Below the pieces are notes generated by a model that saw only the letters and a list, made by a program, of their open reading frames with translations, searched no databases and was not told the DNA's origin. Below are positions 47,708-59,598 of a stretch of 64,000 nucleotides of DNA, piece by piece. This stretch comes from Megalonaias nervosa (taxonomy: Eukaryota; Mollusca; Bivalvia; Unionida; Unionidae): positions 1 to 64,000 of the forward strand of contig JAECUM010006768.1 of the NCBI GenBank assembly GCA_016617855.1, written 5' to 3'. Position 1 is the first letter of the stretch, and each line of letters opens with the position of its first letter. Made by a program: the position numbers and the translations under genes.

Positions 47708-49181
47708 ATGTTACACATACAGACTCTTTTACTATGCAGTAGTACGAATGCAGGCAGAAAAGACGTTAACAATTGTGTAACTAAGTTTTCGATATTGCGA
47801 ATCCTCATTTTCAGACTATCAGACTTGCTGGTCTTTGACTTTCTTACAAACAGGTCTTTAGACCATTCCCATGGTAAAAGCCTAGAAGTTCCATATTATA
47901 AAAAATATCCTGGAGATGGTATTGAGCATAGTATCTTCTAGTGGCATGCTGTATGTCATGTTTGCTAAGCACCCAGCTAAAGCCATGTATAACCTATAAT
48001 CTACCTGTCTTGGGAATAGTACCACAGCCTTGTGTTTGATCTCTAAAGATTGCAGCGGGGTTAGTGTTGAACTCTTATGCAAGGTTACCATGACCAGCCA
48101 GAGACCAGAAACTTGAGTCGGCAAAGGCAACCGGGTACGTCATCTAACAAAGGCTTGCCATTATCACGTCTGTATGTTAAAGGTTAATTCAAGGATCAAA
48201 AGAAAAGTCCACAGGGTGAACAGGGTGTGTTCTTATTTGTCCCCACATTGACAGACAGCGAGAGGGACATTGTCCTCTAAGTTTGATTGGATCGGTCCAC
48301 AGTGATATCCAATCAAAATTGAGATAGAGGGTGTGATTACAATTCAGACCTAAATGATACCTTCCGAAATCATAAGAGTAATTTAGTATTCACCTGGAAG
48401 GGTTGTAAATCAATAGGGTTTAATCCGAGAAAGAAGCCACTCGTAATCTGGCGGCAGAACTTAGAGGTAGATTCTAAGGAAAGACAAAGCTTCAAACAGG
48501 TCAGTAAGTTATTTGCTAGATTTTTGCAGAATATTATGGCGTCATAATTGTAATTATCTTAAGTATGTACACTTAATTACTAGGATCGTTTAGTATGTAG
48601 AATTACCACTATAGTGTTTCATTTACATGCGTATTTGAGAAATGGGCTTGAGCCTTAGATAGAGAATTATTTGATGCGAGGTGGAATTATGTAGATTGTT
48701 AGCTTGTGGTCAGAATTAATTTTGTAATTTGCTATTTGGTTACTTCGTAGTAAACTAGTGCATTAATGTGTTATGTTAGAATTTACACATGCTTGAACTG
48801 TGAATTTGAAAACATGGTTGAAGTATGTAAGATTAGTTACTATGGACATATGCATATATCAGAGCATGGATATTTGAATAGTTGCGTCCTTTGTATGAGT
48901 TGTAAGGTAAAGAAATGCATCTGATTATTGTGATATTTTTTAGTATAACAGGATTAGGAATATGTACGGATGTGATGGATTTTATTGATGCATGTATAAG
49001 AAGTAACTGATACCGTGCTGTATTATGACGTTTGTTTTACCATACAAGAACGTATGGGTATCTTGATGTGAATGAATGTGTGACCAAAGAAATTTAATAG
49101 CCATTATCCGATGATAGGCTATGTGTAATGTGAGATGACAGGGCTAAGGAAAAAGATTGTACCATCCTTGTGGTTTTACAG

Positions 49182-49421
49182 GAAGCTTTTTAGGGGACAG
49201 AGAACTTCCAGTTCCATTGGGTCCCAAGACTTTAAGAGTTGGAGACAGAATTAAGAAAGTAGCCGAGACAGTCAAAGTCGACAAAAGTGTAGTCGTGGGA
49301 GAGGAAGTGGAGGAGGTGAAGGAGTCTAGAGAAAGTCGAGGAGGAAAAGGAATTTGGAGAATGGTCGGGGAGGAAGAGGAGAAGGAATTGGGAGAAATAA
49401 GAGAGAGAAAGGATACAGCAG
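49182..49421 (+). CDS. plus-strand exon-like ORF inside gene B intron
   Basis: A 240-nt open segment flanked by ttgtggttttacag and CAG|GTGAGT. Peptide begins SFLGDRELPVPLGPKTL and becomes Glu/Lys/Arg-rich (VVVGEEVEEVKESRE). Upstream, 48480-48505 ends in a perfect donor (caaacag|gtcagtaag), but that segment has an in-frame stop before the junction, so it could only be a leader exon. May belong to a nested gene or an uncharacterised transposon; no family recognised. Confidence 0.4.
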
Positions 49422-50853
49422 GTGAGTAGAAATACAAGGACAGGTGGAAATCAATCTCACACTGCTAATGAAGTGATGCAATAGGCTTATTAAAGGGTTA
49501 AGCAGAAGGAGTGTAATTGGAAATTTGAGTCATTTGATTATTGAATTGTTATTAAATTGTTATTCATTGAATTTCAACCTTTTTTTTTGTGTATTTAACC
49601 ATCTAATCATCGGCATTGCTGACTGGGGGCTCGGAGCTTTGCATCTCTCTTTCACTAAATTTAACTTTCAACAAAACAGAGCCTGGATGGGACTTCTATA
49701 ATAGTTTAAATAAAATACTGGGAGCAACCCACCCCAACCATATAGTTCGTCGCACTGTATTACCAGTATACCAGTATACTGCGGTATTTTTTTCCAGAGT
49801 TATGTAATGTGTACTATGGTACTTTATAACTCTACAGGTACTTCGGTAGTTAATGTTAGTAAGGAAAGTACGGAAATTCCATTGAGTAATCTTGTTATGA
49901 CTTGAATGATATTGACAGCATGTTTTCAATATTCATGACAAAATAATTTTAAAAAATATCATTTTTTACAAAACAGTTGTATCTGTCACAAATTAATGGT
50001 GAATATTAGAAATATAATTATATTTGTGATCCTTTAAGTACTTATTTGACATGTTTCACATATGCCAATGCGGTGACCAAATCGACTGTTATGAAACATT
50101 TTCTGGCCAACCAGTTCAAAATTTTAAAAAAATGTAATGTTTAAATTATTTACTAGCATGTGTGAATGTGTTATGTACATGCATACCTTGGTAAGACGGC
50201 AATTTTCAGGAAGCACCATTGCTTTCTGTCTTAACGTTACATACATGTAATTTCTCAAGTCCACTAAAATATGTTCTCATTTGTTCAGCACGTGTTTTAT
50301 ATTTACTGACCCTTTCTGATAAATATCTTACCCTGGTGTTGGCATCCTAATCAACATTTCCGTGCCTATCATACAAAAAGTGTTGCAAGTAAATTGTAGG
50401 CTTCAGTATCAACCATTCCTATTTTTATCAGTAAACTCTTTAATGTTAGCACCTTGTCTTTCACAGTATCAGCTATAGTGTTAACTTAATTATCCCACTT
50501 TAGTTACAGATCTTAGAGTACAACTTGTACAACAATTAACATACACATAGCACATCTATCTTCTATAAAGCACTAACCATTATTCTTTTATCTCAACACA
50601 ATTTTAAAAAATTTCCAAATATTATCATGGATATAATATGGTGTTATTTTTATATAAATCAGAGCACGATATTTTTCCATCTAGTGACAGACAGAAATTA
50701 AGCATAAAAGTGACAGAGCCCTGACCCAGAACATTGAATTGTTAGTTCCAAATACAATTTCAGTATACTGTGTATACTATCACAGTATGTTCAGAATACT
50801 GCAGTACAAAAGTTTTCATGGTACCAGTTCTAGTATCTTTAGATGTCACTCAC

Positions 50854-50968
50854 ACCACTGTCGCAAGCCATGAGAGGAAATCCGCTACGCTCTCTCTATC
50901 ATCCCTGGCTGCCAGAGGTAAATTTTTTTCATCACTCATGAATATGCTTAAACCGGATTTGCCAATCA
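50854..50968 (-). CDS. gene B exon (115 nt)
   Basis: Minus strand. Acceptor aatattacttgcactcatag, donor GTGGT|GTGAGT. Phase 1 to 2; the longest internal exon. Peptide begins IGKSGLSIFMSDEKNLPL and ends DFLSWLATV. Alternatively translation could begin at an in-frame ATG upstream (MLGQHCEK..., after a TAA), but phase-compatible exons further upstream argue against that. Confidence 0.75.
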
Positions 50969-51402
50969 CTATGAGTGCAAGTAATATTTTCTCACAGTGT
51001 TGACCCAACATGACATTTTATGCTGTTTTGAATAAGCCAATCAAAATTTCTGTTCTAACCAAAGTCATTTATCAATTAACAGCACAGACACTTCCGTCAC
51101 TATGTAGGTGACCGTTACAATGTAACAGTGTTAATATAGTTTTGTTTATGTGTATTCATGAAAAACAAGGAAATCTTGTTGCATTGCTAACTGCCACCCA
51201 TTGTTTGCAACAATGCTCATACTTGGATATTTTTTTAAGTTAGTTTGCATTTTGCAAAAAATAATTAACCAATAGCAATTAAATTTGTTGATTAAACTAG
51301 GATGGGCTATCGGATATTGTATAATGTAATGAAAGTTTATTCCAAAAGTTCTAACTGGTGTTTTAGCTTAAACAGACACCTCCATTTCCTTTTTAAACTC
51401 AC

Positions 51403-51432
51403 ATTCCTTTCCAGCATGGTTTAACATACATG
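51403..51432 (-). CDS. gene B exon (30 nt)
   Basis: Minus strand. Acceptor ttcttgattttttggcag, donor GGAAT|GTGAGT. Phase 1 to 1, encodes CMLNHAGKE between split codons. Confidence 0.6.
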
Positions 51433-51840
51433 CTGCCAAAAAATCAAGAAATTCCTATACAAATGTGGCTGCTATCTAGAAATGTGTAAGATGTTTGATA
51501 GCATGCAACAAACTTCTAAGTTAGATGCTTAATTCTCTGAAAACTGACCCAATCCCTTTCAACTGGTACCCTGCCCTCTTTGTTTTCATTAGTAATGCCA
51601 CAAGTCCACAATGTAATTGATTGATTGGTTGACTGATTTGTAGTAAACCATATTACTGGACCAAGATATTTGTTCTTATCATATTCCATGTCCTTTACAA
51701 ACATTTCATCCATCAGAAATCAAAACGTAACTAGTGCATGAACCAGCACAGGTTTCAATGTTCATGCTTCACTTGCTAACATGTATAATTTCAAAAACAT
51801 TTTTAAAAAATCAGATTAGAGGTCTCAGCACTAAATAACC

Positions 51841-52056
51841 TATCATATATTCTCACTTATAAGTCCAACTGACAACCTATTGCATATTCTCACTTATAAG
51901 TCCAACTGACAACCTACTGTATATTCTCACTTATAAGTCCAACTGACAACCTATCGTATCTTCTCACTTATAAGTCCAACTGACAACCTATCGTATCTTC
52001 TCACTTATAAGTCCAACTGACAACCTATCATATATTCTCACTTATAAGTCCAACTG
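51841..52056. repeat. 37-bp tandem repeat derived from a MITE end
   Basis: Six units of tatcatatattctcactta + taagtccaactgacaacc. The last unit runs directly into hairpin MITE copy F, whose own terminus is atattctcacttataagtcc, so the MITE terminus has been amplified. Confidence 0.85.
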
Positions 52057-52241
52057 CAAATAATATGGACCTTGATCTACCATTGCCAGAAGTGCTGACA
52101 GGTCAGGGTAAAAATATATGCTGTCTGCTCTACTGGTTACTCAGAACAAATTGCATAAATGCAGATCTTCTGGTGCATAATGCACCAACAGATATGGGTC
52201 TGTGGAGTTTGTAGTTGGACCTGATTTGTAAGTGAGTATAC
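52030..52241. mobile_element. three-arm hairpin MITE, copy F
   Basis: Outer ends atattctcacttataagtcc and ttggacctgatttgtaagtgagtata; inner arms tatggaccttgatctacc...ggtcagg and gcagatcttctggtgcataa...cagatatgggtctgtgg. Its right end abuts the gene B exon beginning at 52242. Confidence 0.8.
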
Positions 52242-52339
52242 CAGTAAATTGTTCATGTGTTGCAGTGGCATCAAACATTACACCAATTACAGAGGAAAGA
52301 AACTGTCCATTGGGAGAGGCTATATTGCTATATTTATAT
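52242..52339 (-). CDS. gene B exon (98 nt)
   Basis: Minus strand. Acceptor ttatttgggctaccacag, donor TTTACTG|GTATAC. Phase 2 to 1; peptide begins YKYSNIASPNGQFLSS and ends TATHEQFT. The donor GT and all following intron bases lie in the end of hairpin MITE copy F. Confidence 0.7.
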
Positions 52340-52785
52340 CTGTGGTAGCCCAAATAACTATTGGCTACTTTTCACAAATGGAATTTATATTTGTAAGAAA
52401 TCATTTGTATTCGCCACTGCTTTTTCTTTCTTAACCCACTGCTTTTTCTGTCTTTACCCATTGCTGTCATTACCAACACTGTTTTGTGGGAACCTAGAAG
52501 AGACTATTCTAATAAACTTAAAACATTGTAAAAAGTTCAAACTGACACAATACATCCAGTGTAATGTAGGAAGTTAGCAATCTGTCACATCTTATCAGCT
52601 GTCTGATTCATGGTCAGTATATTCTAAAAAAATCAAACAGCAATCATATGAACACAAGAATCACTCAAGTAACTTGCTCTTTTCCTGTACTAAAACATTC
52701 TACATGTATTATCAATAACTGCTAAAGCTTCTGGGTGGGAGTGGAACCTGCAGCAATTGTAGCTTTATACAAGGATTAAAATATT

Positions 52786-53115
52786 GTGTGTGTGTGTGAT
52801 TTGGATTTTTAACATAGCTTTTAAATTTTCAGTCATATCGCTATGATGTCTGCAGTGTGGCAGTTTATAGTGATGTCTAGCACTTGGGTATCATGCCACA
52901 GACATATAGCATCATTTCCCACCCAGTCACATTATACTGACACCAGACCAAACAGTCCTTACACTAACCTCTTAATGCTGAGATGCTAAGTGCCTAGTGA
53001 GGCAGATGTAAGTACCATTTTTATATGTCTTTAGTATGACTTGGCTGTGTTCGAACTCGCAACCTCTCACATCTGAGGCAGATGCTCTAACCACTTAGGC
53101 TATTGGAGTGGTCGA
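52786..53115 (-). mobile_element. tRNA-derived SINE, family B, copy 2
   Basis: Minus-strand copy: head CCACTCCAATAGCCTAAGTG near 53115, degraded B-box GAGTTCGAACAC, body as in copy 1, and a (CA)n tail appearing as tgtgtgtgtgtg at the left end. Confidence 0.88.
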
Positions 53116-53119
53116 TTAA

Positions 53120-53270
53120 AAATGTCATCAATCCTTAGAATTATGTACATGATTCACACAAATGCTTAAAATTATGTAGACGATTTATATCAATCCTTAG
53201 AATTATGTACATGAATTGTATAAATCCTTAGAATTATGTACATGAATTGTATAAATCCTTAGAATTAAAT
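53120..53270. repeat. ~31-36-bp tandem repeat, 5 copies
   Basis: Copies of 'aatccttagaattatgtacatgaattgtata'. Confidence 0.85.
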
Positions 53271-54086
53271 ATATTATTATAATAACTCTTTTTACAAAAT
53301 AAAAAAAAATTTGTTGCAACATTTGAAACAAAATTTCAATTAGTATAGAAAATGATACTTTATATCTAGGAATTGTGAATTATTTATTGCCATTTATTTT
53401 GATTCATCAGCTGACTCAAGCTGCACATGTACACTGCTCTCTCAGCATCTATATCTGTGAAAAATACATACCTCATTAACATCTCTTCAGTATTCCAGTA
53501 TTGTATAGGACCTCACCATATTTGCTTGGATCCAGGCCTAGAAAAAGATGTAAACAATATGCATTACTACTTTTTGGATTCACTCCACACAACGAACACC
53601 AGTGAACACAATACAATATAACATGATCAGAAAAAATGGAAGGATGCTAAACGACACAGAAGTCAGTGCACAATGAACACACACACCTACAGCACAGTAC
53701 AGCTCTGCTGTGTATCATTCCATAGACAGGGGGCATCTCAAAACACAATAACAATTATTGCCTGTGGCATTGATTATGGGAATCAATAGTTTGTATATAA
53801 CAGTAAAACCTGCTTTTCAAGGCCATGGAATGGAAATCAGCTTAACCTTTATAGAAATCTTGGCTTATCTGTCAGTGTGGGGTAAAACTAACAAGTTTGC
53901 TGAGCATGTACACAACCTGGCCAGAAATATAATGTAAAAAAGTATCGAGTAAAAAGGGTTTTTAATTTCATTTAGTTTTATGAAAAGATATAAATTCAAG
54001 GTAAACATAAACTTGTTGGATCTCCTTAACCCTGCATGAATATTTCTCATCTAATAAATTTACTAAAACAAAGAATTATGTATAAA

Positions 54087-54232
54087 CAAATAAGGTAGGT
54101 AAACACAACTAAGGTAAGTATACACAACACAGATAGGGTAGATATACACAACAAAGGTAGATATACACAACAAATAAGGTACGTATACACAACAAACGTA
54201 GGTATATACAAAAAGGTAGGTATACATTAAAA
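54087..54232. repeat. irregular ~20-26-bp repeat
   Basis: Repeats of 'aaggtaggtatacacaaca' with length changes. Confidence 0.75.
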
Positions 54233-54365
54233 TCTGATAAATGTAGTCTGCATGGCATACAATGAAAATTTTTAAACGTTTTTAAACTAAAAATTCAATT
54301 AATATATTTTATGTTGCATAAAAGTTGTGAGGAAATAGATATGTATACATGTATTTAGAGTACAC

Positions 54366-54452
54366 AGTTGAAAGATCTTTATAAAATGCCATAACAGTCT
54401 AACTTCATTTATTCCATTTCTTTCTTGGGAAATGGTAATATTCAAACTACTA
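54366..54452 (-). CDS. gene B, most upstream exon linked in phase
   Basis: Minus strand. Acceptor tcagtgcaccttttttccag, donor CAACT|GTGTAC. 87 nt, phase 2 to 2; peptide begins SSLNITISQERNGINE and ends FIKIFQ. The frame is open well beyond both ends, so boundaries rest on splice signals and phase. Confidence 0.5.
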
Positions 54453-54721
54453 CTGGAAAAAAGGTGCACTGAAAGATTCTCAGTAAAAACTGCATGGAAA
54501 CTTGAAGAATACTGCATTTGCACCTGTCTACAATAATAACCAAACTGCAGCTTCTGAACATTTCCTTTATTTCATAAAAACAAAGTATATCATCACATTC
54601 TGAACACATGTTTTAAGTAAAGGCTGCATCAGTATTGTCATATTATAGAAAAATCCTCAGAAATTCAAAATGAAAGCTCCGATTTTGAAGCAAGTGAATT
54701 GACACTGTCTGAGGTGGGTCT

Positions 54722-55000
54722 TTGCCATTCAAAGATGGCAAGGTCAGAAGTTTCAAGGGCTGTGATAATGATTTAGAAGGAGCTGCAAATTCCTTGGAAG
54801 CCACCAAAATTAATCTGTATCAGTCTGAACCACACATTTTCAACTCCAATGAATCCAAAGCTGTTGATAAAGATGTGGAAGCCACCAAAATTAATCTGTA
54901 TCAGTCTGAACCACACATTTCCAACTCCAATGAATCCAAAGCTGTTGATGAAGATGAAAGGGAAGAAAGAGCAAATAGACTGACAGTCAATTCATGGTAA
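54722..55000 (+). other. ORF with 81-bp in-frame tandem duplication
   Basis: 54797-54877 and 54878-54958 are near-identical 81-bp copies, each encoding 27 residues on the plus strand (EATKINLYQSEPHI...). Upstream, another plus frame (EKSSEIQNESSDFEASELT) reads up to 54710, so a frameshift would be needed to join them. The minus strand is also open across both copies and has a strong acceptor at about 54944. Coding strand unresolved; no family recognised. Confidence 0.4.
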
Positions 55001-55291
55001 TTAATGACTGCATAGGTCTAAAATAGTATGATACCATAATATATGTCTCTGACAATACTTACACTACTGTTCAATGGTCTGTTGTTCATTTACAGATTCA
55101 TTTTTTTCATCCATTTTGCATTTCAGGAATAGTAACCAATATACACGTTTATAAAAATAAAGCTATGCAGGCATCACAGTTGTAAACTTAAAACCTGTGA
55201 CCTGATTATTGATGTGATTTAACAGTATTTCAGATTCCTTGGGGAGGCGGTTTATTACTTTTTTATTTATTCTCTGCCTCATTCTGGAGTC

Positions 55292-55292
55292 A

Positions 55293-55362
<70 letters not shown>

Positions 55363-55390
55363 TTGTTAGCGTGTGTGTGTGTGTGTGTGA
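55292..55390. repeat. (TA)n then (GT)n at SINE tail
   Basis: A TA run 55292-55360, then GT units 55371-55390 that are the (CA)n tail of the SINE at 55391. Confidence 0.95.
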
Positions 55391-55692
55391 TTTGGATTTT
55401 AATGTAGCTTTAACAATTTTTCAGTGATATCGCTATCATGTCTGCAGTGTGGCAGTTTATAGTGATGTCTAGCACTGGGGCATCATGCCACAGACATGTA
55501 GCATGATGTCCCACCCAGTCACATTATTCTGACACCAGGCTGACCAGCCCTAATACAAAATGCCAAGGACAAGTGAGGCAGCTGTTAGTACCATTTTTTG
55601 TAAGTCTTTGGTATGACTCGGCCGGGGATTGAACCCACAGCCTTCCGCATCGAAAGCGGACGCTCTAACCACTTGGCCATCAGAGTGTTCTT
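55391..55692 (-). mobile_element. tRNA-derived SINE, family B, copy 3
   Basis: Minus strand: head CACTCTGATGGCCAAGTGG (A-box), B-box GGGTTCAATCCC, body closely matching copies 1 and 2. Confidence 0.92.
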
Positions 55693-55734
55693 TCTCGTTA
55701 GCACCTCTTTATAAAAAAAAATATAGTATATTAC

Positions 55735-58560
55735 CTCATGACATTAGAAAAGTATTTACAGACTGGATACTACTTTCATGACATTAGAATAATATTTACA
55801 GACTGGATATTACCTTCATGACATTGGAACAGTATTTACAGACTGGATATTACCTTCATGACATTAGAATAATATTTGCAGACTGGATATTACTTTCATG
55901 ACATTAGAATAATATTTACAGACTGGATATTACCTTCATGACATTAGAATAATATTTACAGACTGGATATTACCTTAATGACATTAGAACAATATTTACA
56001 GACTGGATACTACTTTCACAACATTAGAATAATATTTATAGACTGGATGCTACTTTCATGATATTAGAATAATATTTACAGACTGGATATTACCTTCATG
56101 ACATTTACATACTGGATATTACCTTCATGACATTATAATAATATTTACAGACTGGATATCATCTTCATGACATTTGAATAATATTTACAGACTGGATACT
56201 ACTTTCACAACATTAGAATAATATTTATGAACTGGATATTACTTTCATGACATTATAATAGTATTTACAGACTGGATATTACCTTCATGACATTAGAATA
56301 CTATTTACAGACTGGATATGACTTTCATGACATCAAAATAATATTTACAGAGTGGATATTACCTTCACAACATCAAAATAATATTTACAGACTGGATATT
56401 ACCTTCATGACATTAGAATAATATTTACAGACTGGATATTATCTTCATGACATTAGAATAATATTTACAGACTGGATATTACTTTCATGACATTAGAACA
56501 GTGTTTACAGACTGAATATTACCCTCATGACATTAAAATATTTACAGACTGGATACTACTTTCACAACATTAGAATAATATTTACAGACTGGATATTATT
56601 TTCATGACATCAGAATAATATTTACTGACTGAATATTACCTTCATGACACTAGAATAATATTTACAGACTGGATACTACTTTCACAACATTAGAATAATA
56701 TTTATAGACTGGATACTACTTTCATGACATTAGAATAATATTTACAGACTCGATACTACTTTCATGACATTAGAATAATATTTACTGACTGGATATTACC
56801 TTTGTTACGACCCTGTAGTTAAATTACATGTGTTAAAATTTAAATTCTTCTAATTCTTTGTTTCATTTTTATTTTATTTTTATATCATTAAATATAATTA
56901 TTATTATGATGATGATTATGTTTGCATGGGTCTAATAGTTTGTTAGAAACATCGTATTTATTTAAAGCATAAATGTGACTTGTGTAAGCACGATTTTTGT
57001 ATGATAGTTTGTCGTTGCAAGTAAACAGTCAGGAAAAGCTGTGTAAATGATTGGCTGTGACTACGTCATTACTAATTATACTTGTTTACGCTTTTGTAAT
57101 GCCCAGGTGTGATTTCGAAATCACACGTGTCCTTCGTGCATGTGTACATGAAATGACATATTAGCTTGTTTTAAATGCTCATTTACCTGTAAGATATTTT
57201 CAGTCATAGTCGTAGTCAGTCATAGTTGAGAGTCACATCATGACATCTTGTAGAGTTTCTGATACCTTAAGGAAAAGGTATTCCTGTGCTGGAAAGAGTT
57301 GTTCGTTCGTACGAGGAACAACATGTGTATTGTTAGTGGTGGTAGCTGTACTTCATCTACTTTCTAAATAATAATTAGTTCCACTGGTTCTAAATTGGAG
57401 CAGAACAATACAATTTGTGATTCACAGTGAAATTCTGGACATTGTGTGTTAGCCTTCATCTGACGTCATCATCCGCCATCTTGGAACGGAACTGAGATTC
57501 AGACTATATCAAATTAGAACTGTTTATTCACAGGACTTATGTGTTTTCACAACTTTAGAACAAATTTTTTGGATCTTCTTCGTAAATCATAAGTCTTGTT
57601 TCATCTATTTACCTTTCTCACTGTGTTTTCTAGGGAAATAAATTATTTTTGTTAAAATTTACAAAGCTTGTTGTCTTCACTCTTTCTTTATGTTACTTTG
57701 AACGAGCCGATACGAAACACCTTCATGACATTAGAATAATATTTACAGACTGGATACTACTTTCACAACATTAGAAGAATACTTACAAACTGGATATTAC
57801 TTTCATGACATTATAATAGTATTTACAGACTGGATATTACCTTCATGACATTAGAATAATATTTACAGACTGGATATGACTTTCTTGACATCAGAATAAT
57901 ATTTACAGAGTGGATATTACCTTCACAACATTAGAATAATATTTACAGACTGGATATTACCTTCATGACATTAGAGTAGTATTTATAGACTGGATACTTC
58001 CTTTGTGACATTTACAGACTGAATATTACCTTCATGACAACAGAATAATATTTACAGGCTGGATATTACTTTTATGACATTAGAATAATATTTACAGACT
58101 GGATATTACCTTCACGACATTATAATAGTATTTACAGACTGACATTAGAATAATATCTACAGACTGGATATTACCTTCATGACATTATAATAGTATTTAC
58201 ACACTGAATATTACCATCATGACATTAGAATAATATTTACAGACTGGATATTACCTTCACGGCATTATAACAGTATTTATGGACTGACATTAGAATATCT
58301 ACAGACTGGATATTACCTTTATGACATTTACAGACTGGATATTACCTTCATGACATTGGAATAATATTTACACACTGGATATTACCTTCATGACATTATA
58401 ATAGTATTTACAGACTGGATACTACTTTCATGATATTAGAATAGTATTTGCAGACTGGATACTACCTTTGTGACATCAGAATAGTAATTATAGACTGGAT
58501 ACTACCTACATTTTGTTTAGAATAATATATATACATTGGATACTACCTTCATGACTAATA
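55735..58560. repeat. 40-bp minisatellite split by a solo LTR
   Basis: Unit tatttacagactggatatta + ccttcatgacattagaataa. About 27 units before and 21 after the LTR at 56803-57719. Units range from full to strongly deleted (e.g. acatttacatactgg). Non-coding. Confidence 0.95.
56803..57719 (+). mobile_element. solo LTR, copy 2
   Basis: 917 bp, starting TGTTACGACCCTG and ending CGATACGAAACA, flanked by the 4-bp duplication cctt (56799-56802, 57720-57723). The interrupted minisatellite unit (ggatatta-cctt / cctt-catgacatt) shows the exact empty site. It shares the 3' ~90 bp with the LTR at 25438-26364, including ggaaataaattattt and acaaagcttgttg. Confidence 0.93.
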
Positions 58561-59034
58561 TTAAAGTAGAATTCATCTTTTGTACACTATAGGTTGAAAT
58601 TTCAATATACTCCTTTTTCGTAATACTTAATGCTAATAGCTCATTTTTTTATAAACTATGAAATGGCATACCATGGGAGTTTTACTGCATGAAATTATTA
58701 TGAAAACTCCAAGACTGGGTCAAGCTCATGGTTAACATTAAGCATGCATCTTAATTTCAGATTTAATTACAAACCCTTGTCATAACTTTTCTTCACAAAC
58801 ATTCTTTGCCAAATTTCAGTCTTCAAAGTTAACAACTAGTGGTAGATCAAGACTTCTGCCATAGCAGATGCACAAAAACACAATCTATCAATTGCACAAC
58901 ATGTCACTCCCTCATTATAATGTTGTTTATGGAGCCAAGCATGAAGTAAACCACCTTTTAGTGAGACTGCCTTGCAATATAGTTTATCACACAATTTAGC
59001 ATTGCATAACAATCCATGGCCAAACCAGCTTTAG

Positions 59035-59445
59035 TGTGTTATAATGGATGGTGCTATAGTGATGGAATGCTGTGTTATAATGAATAGTGCTATAGTGATG
59101 GAGTGCTGTGTTATAATGAATGATGCTATAGTGACAGAATGCTGTTATAATGAATGGTGCTATAATGATGGAGTGTTACGTTATAATAAATGGTGCTATA
59201 GAGATTAAGTGTTGTGTTATAATGAATGGTGCTATAGTGATGGAGTGCTATGTTATAATAAATGGTGCTATAGTGATCAAGTGTTGTGTTATAATGAATG
59301 GTTATAATGAATGGTGGTATAATGATGGAATGCTATTATAATGAATGGTGCTATAGGGATGGAATGCTGTGTTACAATGAATGGTGCTATAGTAATGGAA
59401 TAATGTGTTACAATGAATGGTGCTATTGGAATGCTTTGTTATAAT
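59035..59445. repeat. 36-bp minisatellite, ~11 copies
   Basis: Unit ataatgaatggtgctatagt + gatggaatgctgtgtt. 36 bp is a multiple of three, so it gives a repetitive open frame (INGAIVIKCCVIM) that is a by-product. Confidence 0.92.
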
Positions 59446-59598
59446 AAAAAGATGCAACAGCTACAAAAAATGCTTTCATTTCATGATCTTTTACAAACAG
59501 AAAATCACATGTATTTAAAATATACTTCTCTATCTTGTCAGGATATTATTACATATTGTATTCAAGACTGAGCAACAATCAATAAATATACAATGAAA

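Larger units (their letters stand above)
14103..54452 (-). other. gene B: minus-strand multi-exon protein-coding gene
   Basis: Twenty-two short exons from 54452 down to a stop at 14500 were assembled by eye: 54366, 52242, 51403, 50854, 46944, 46752, 46249, 43509, 42465, 42388, 35983, 35848, 34943, 34694, 34203, 31476, 31084, 30900, 30025, 23012, 20826 and 14500 (left coordinates). Each is open in one frame, has AG and GT flanks, and its phase agrees with both neighbours. The total is 1,279 nt, one overhang base plus 426 codons with the stop. The protein looks soluble and largely helical; I recognise no family. The 5' end is not located. Individual junctions (notably 31476, 46249, 34203, 36013) are weaker than the whole. 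Confidence 0.7.

Noticed and set aside
47559..47780. Open frame of poly-isoleucine
   Set aside because: Translation of the (TTA)n microsatellite.
50770..51003. Plus-strand ORF and a plus-strand exon reading (MSLTPLSQAM...)
   Set aside because: Antisense shadow of the better supported minus-strand exon 50854-50968.
59150..59341. Repetitive protein ORF (INGAIVIKCCVIM units)
   Set aside because: Arises from a 36-bp minisatellite whose length is divisible by three.
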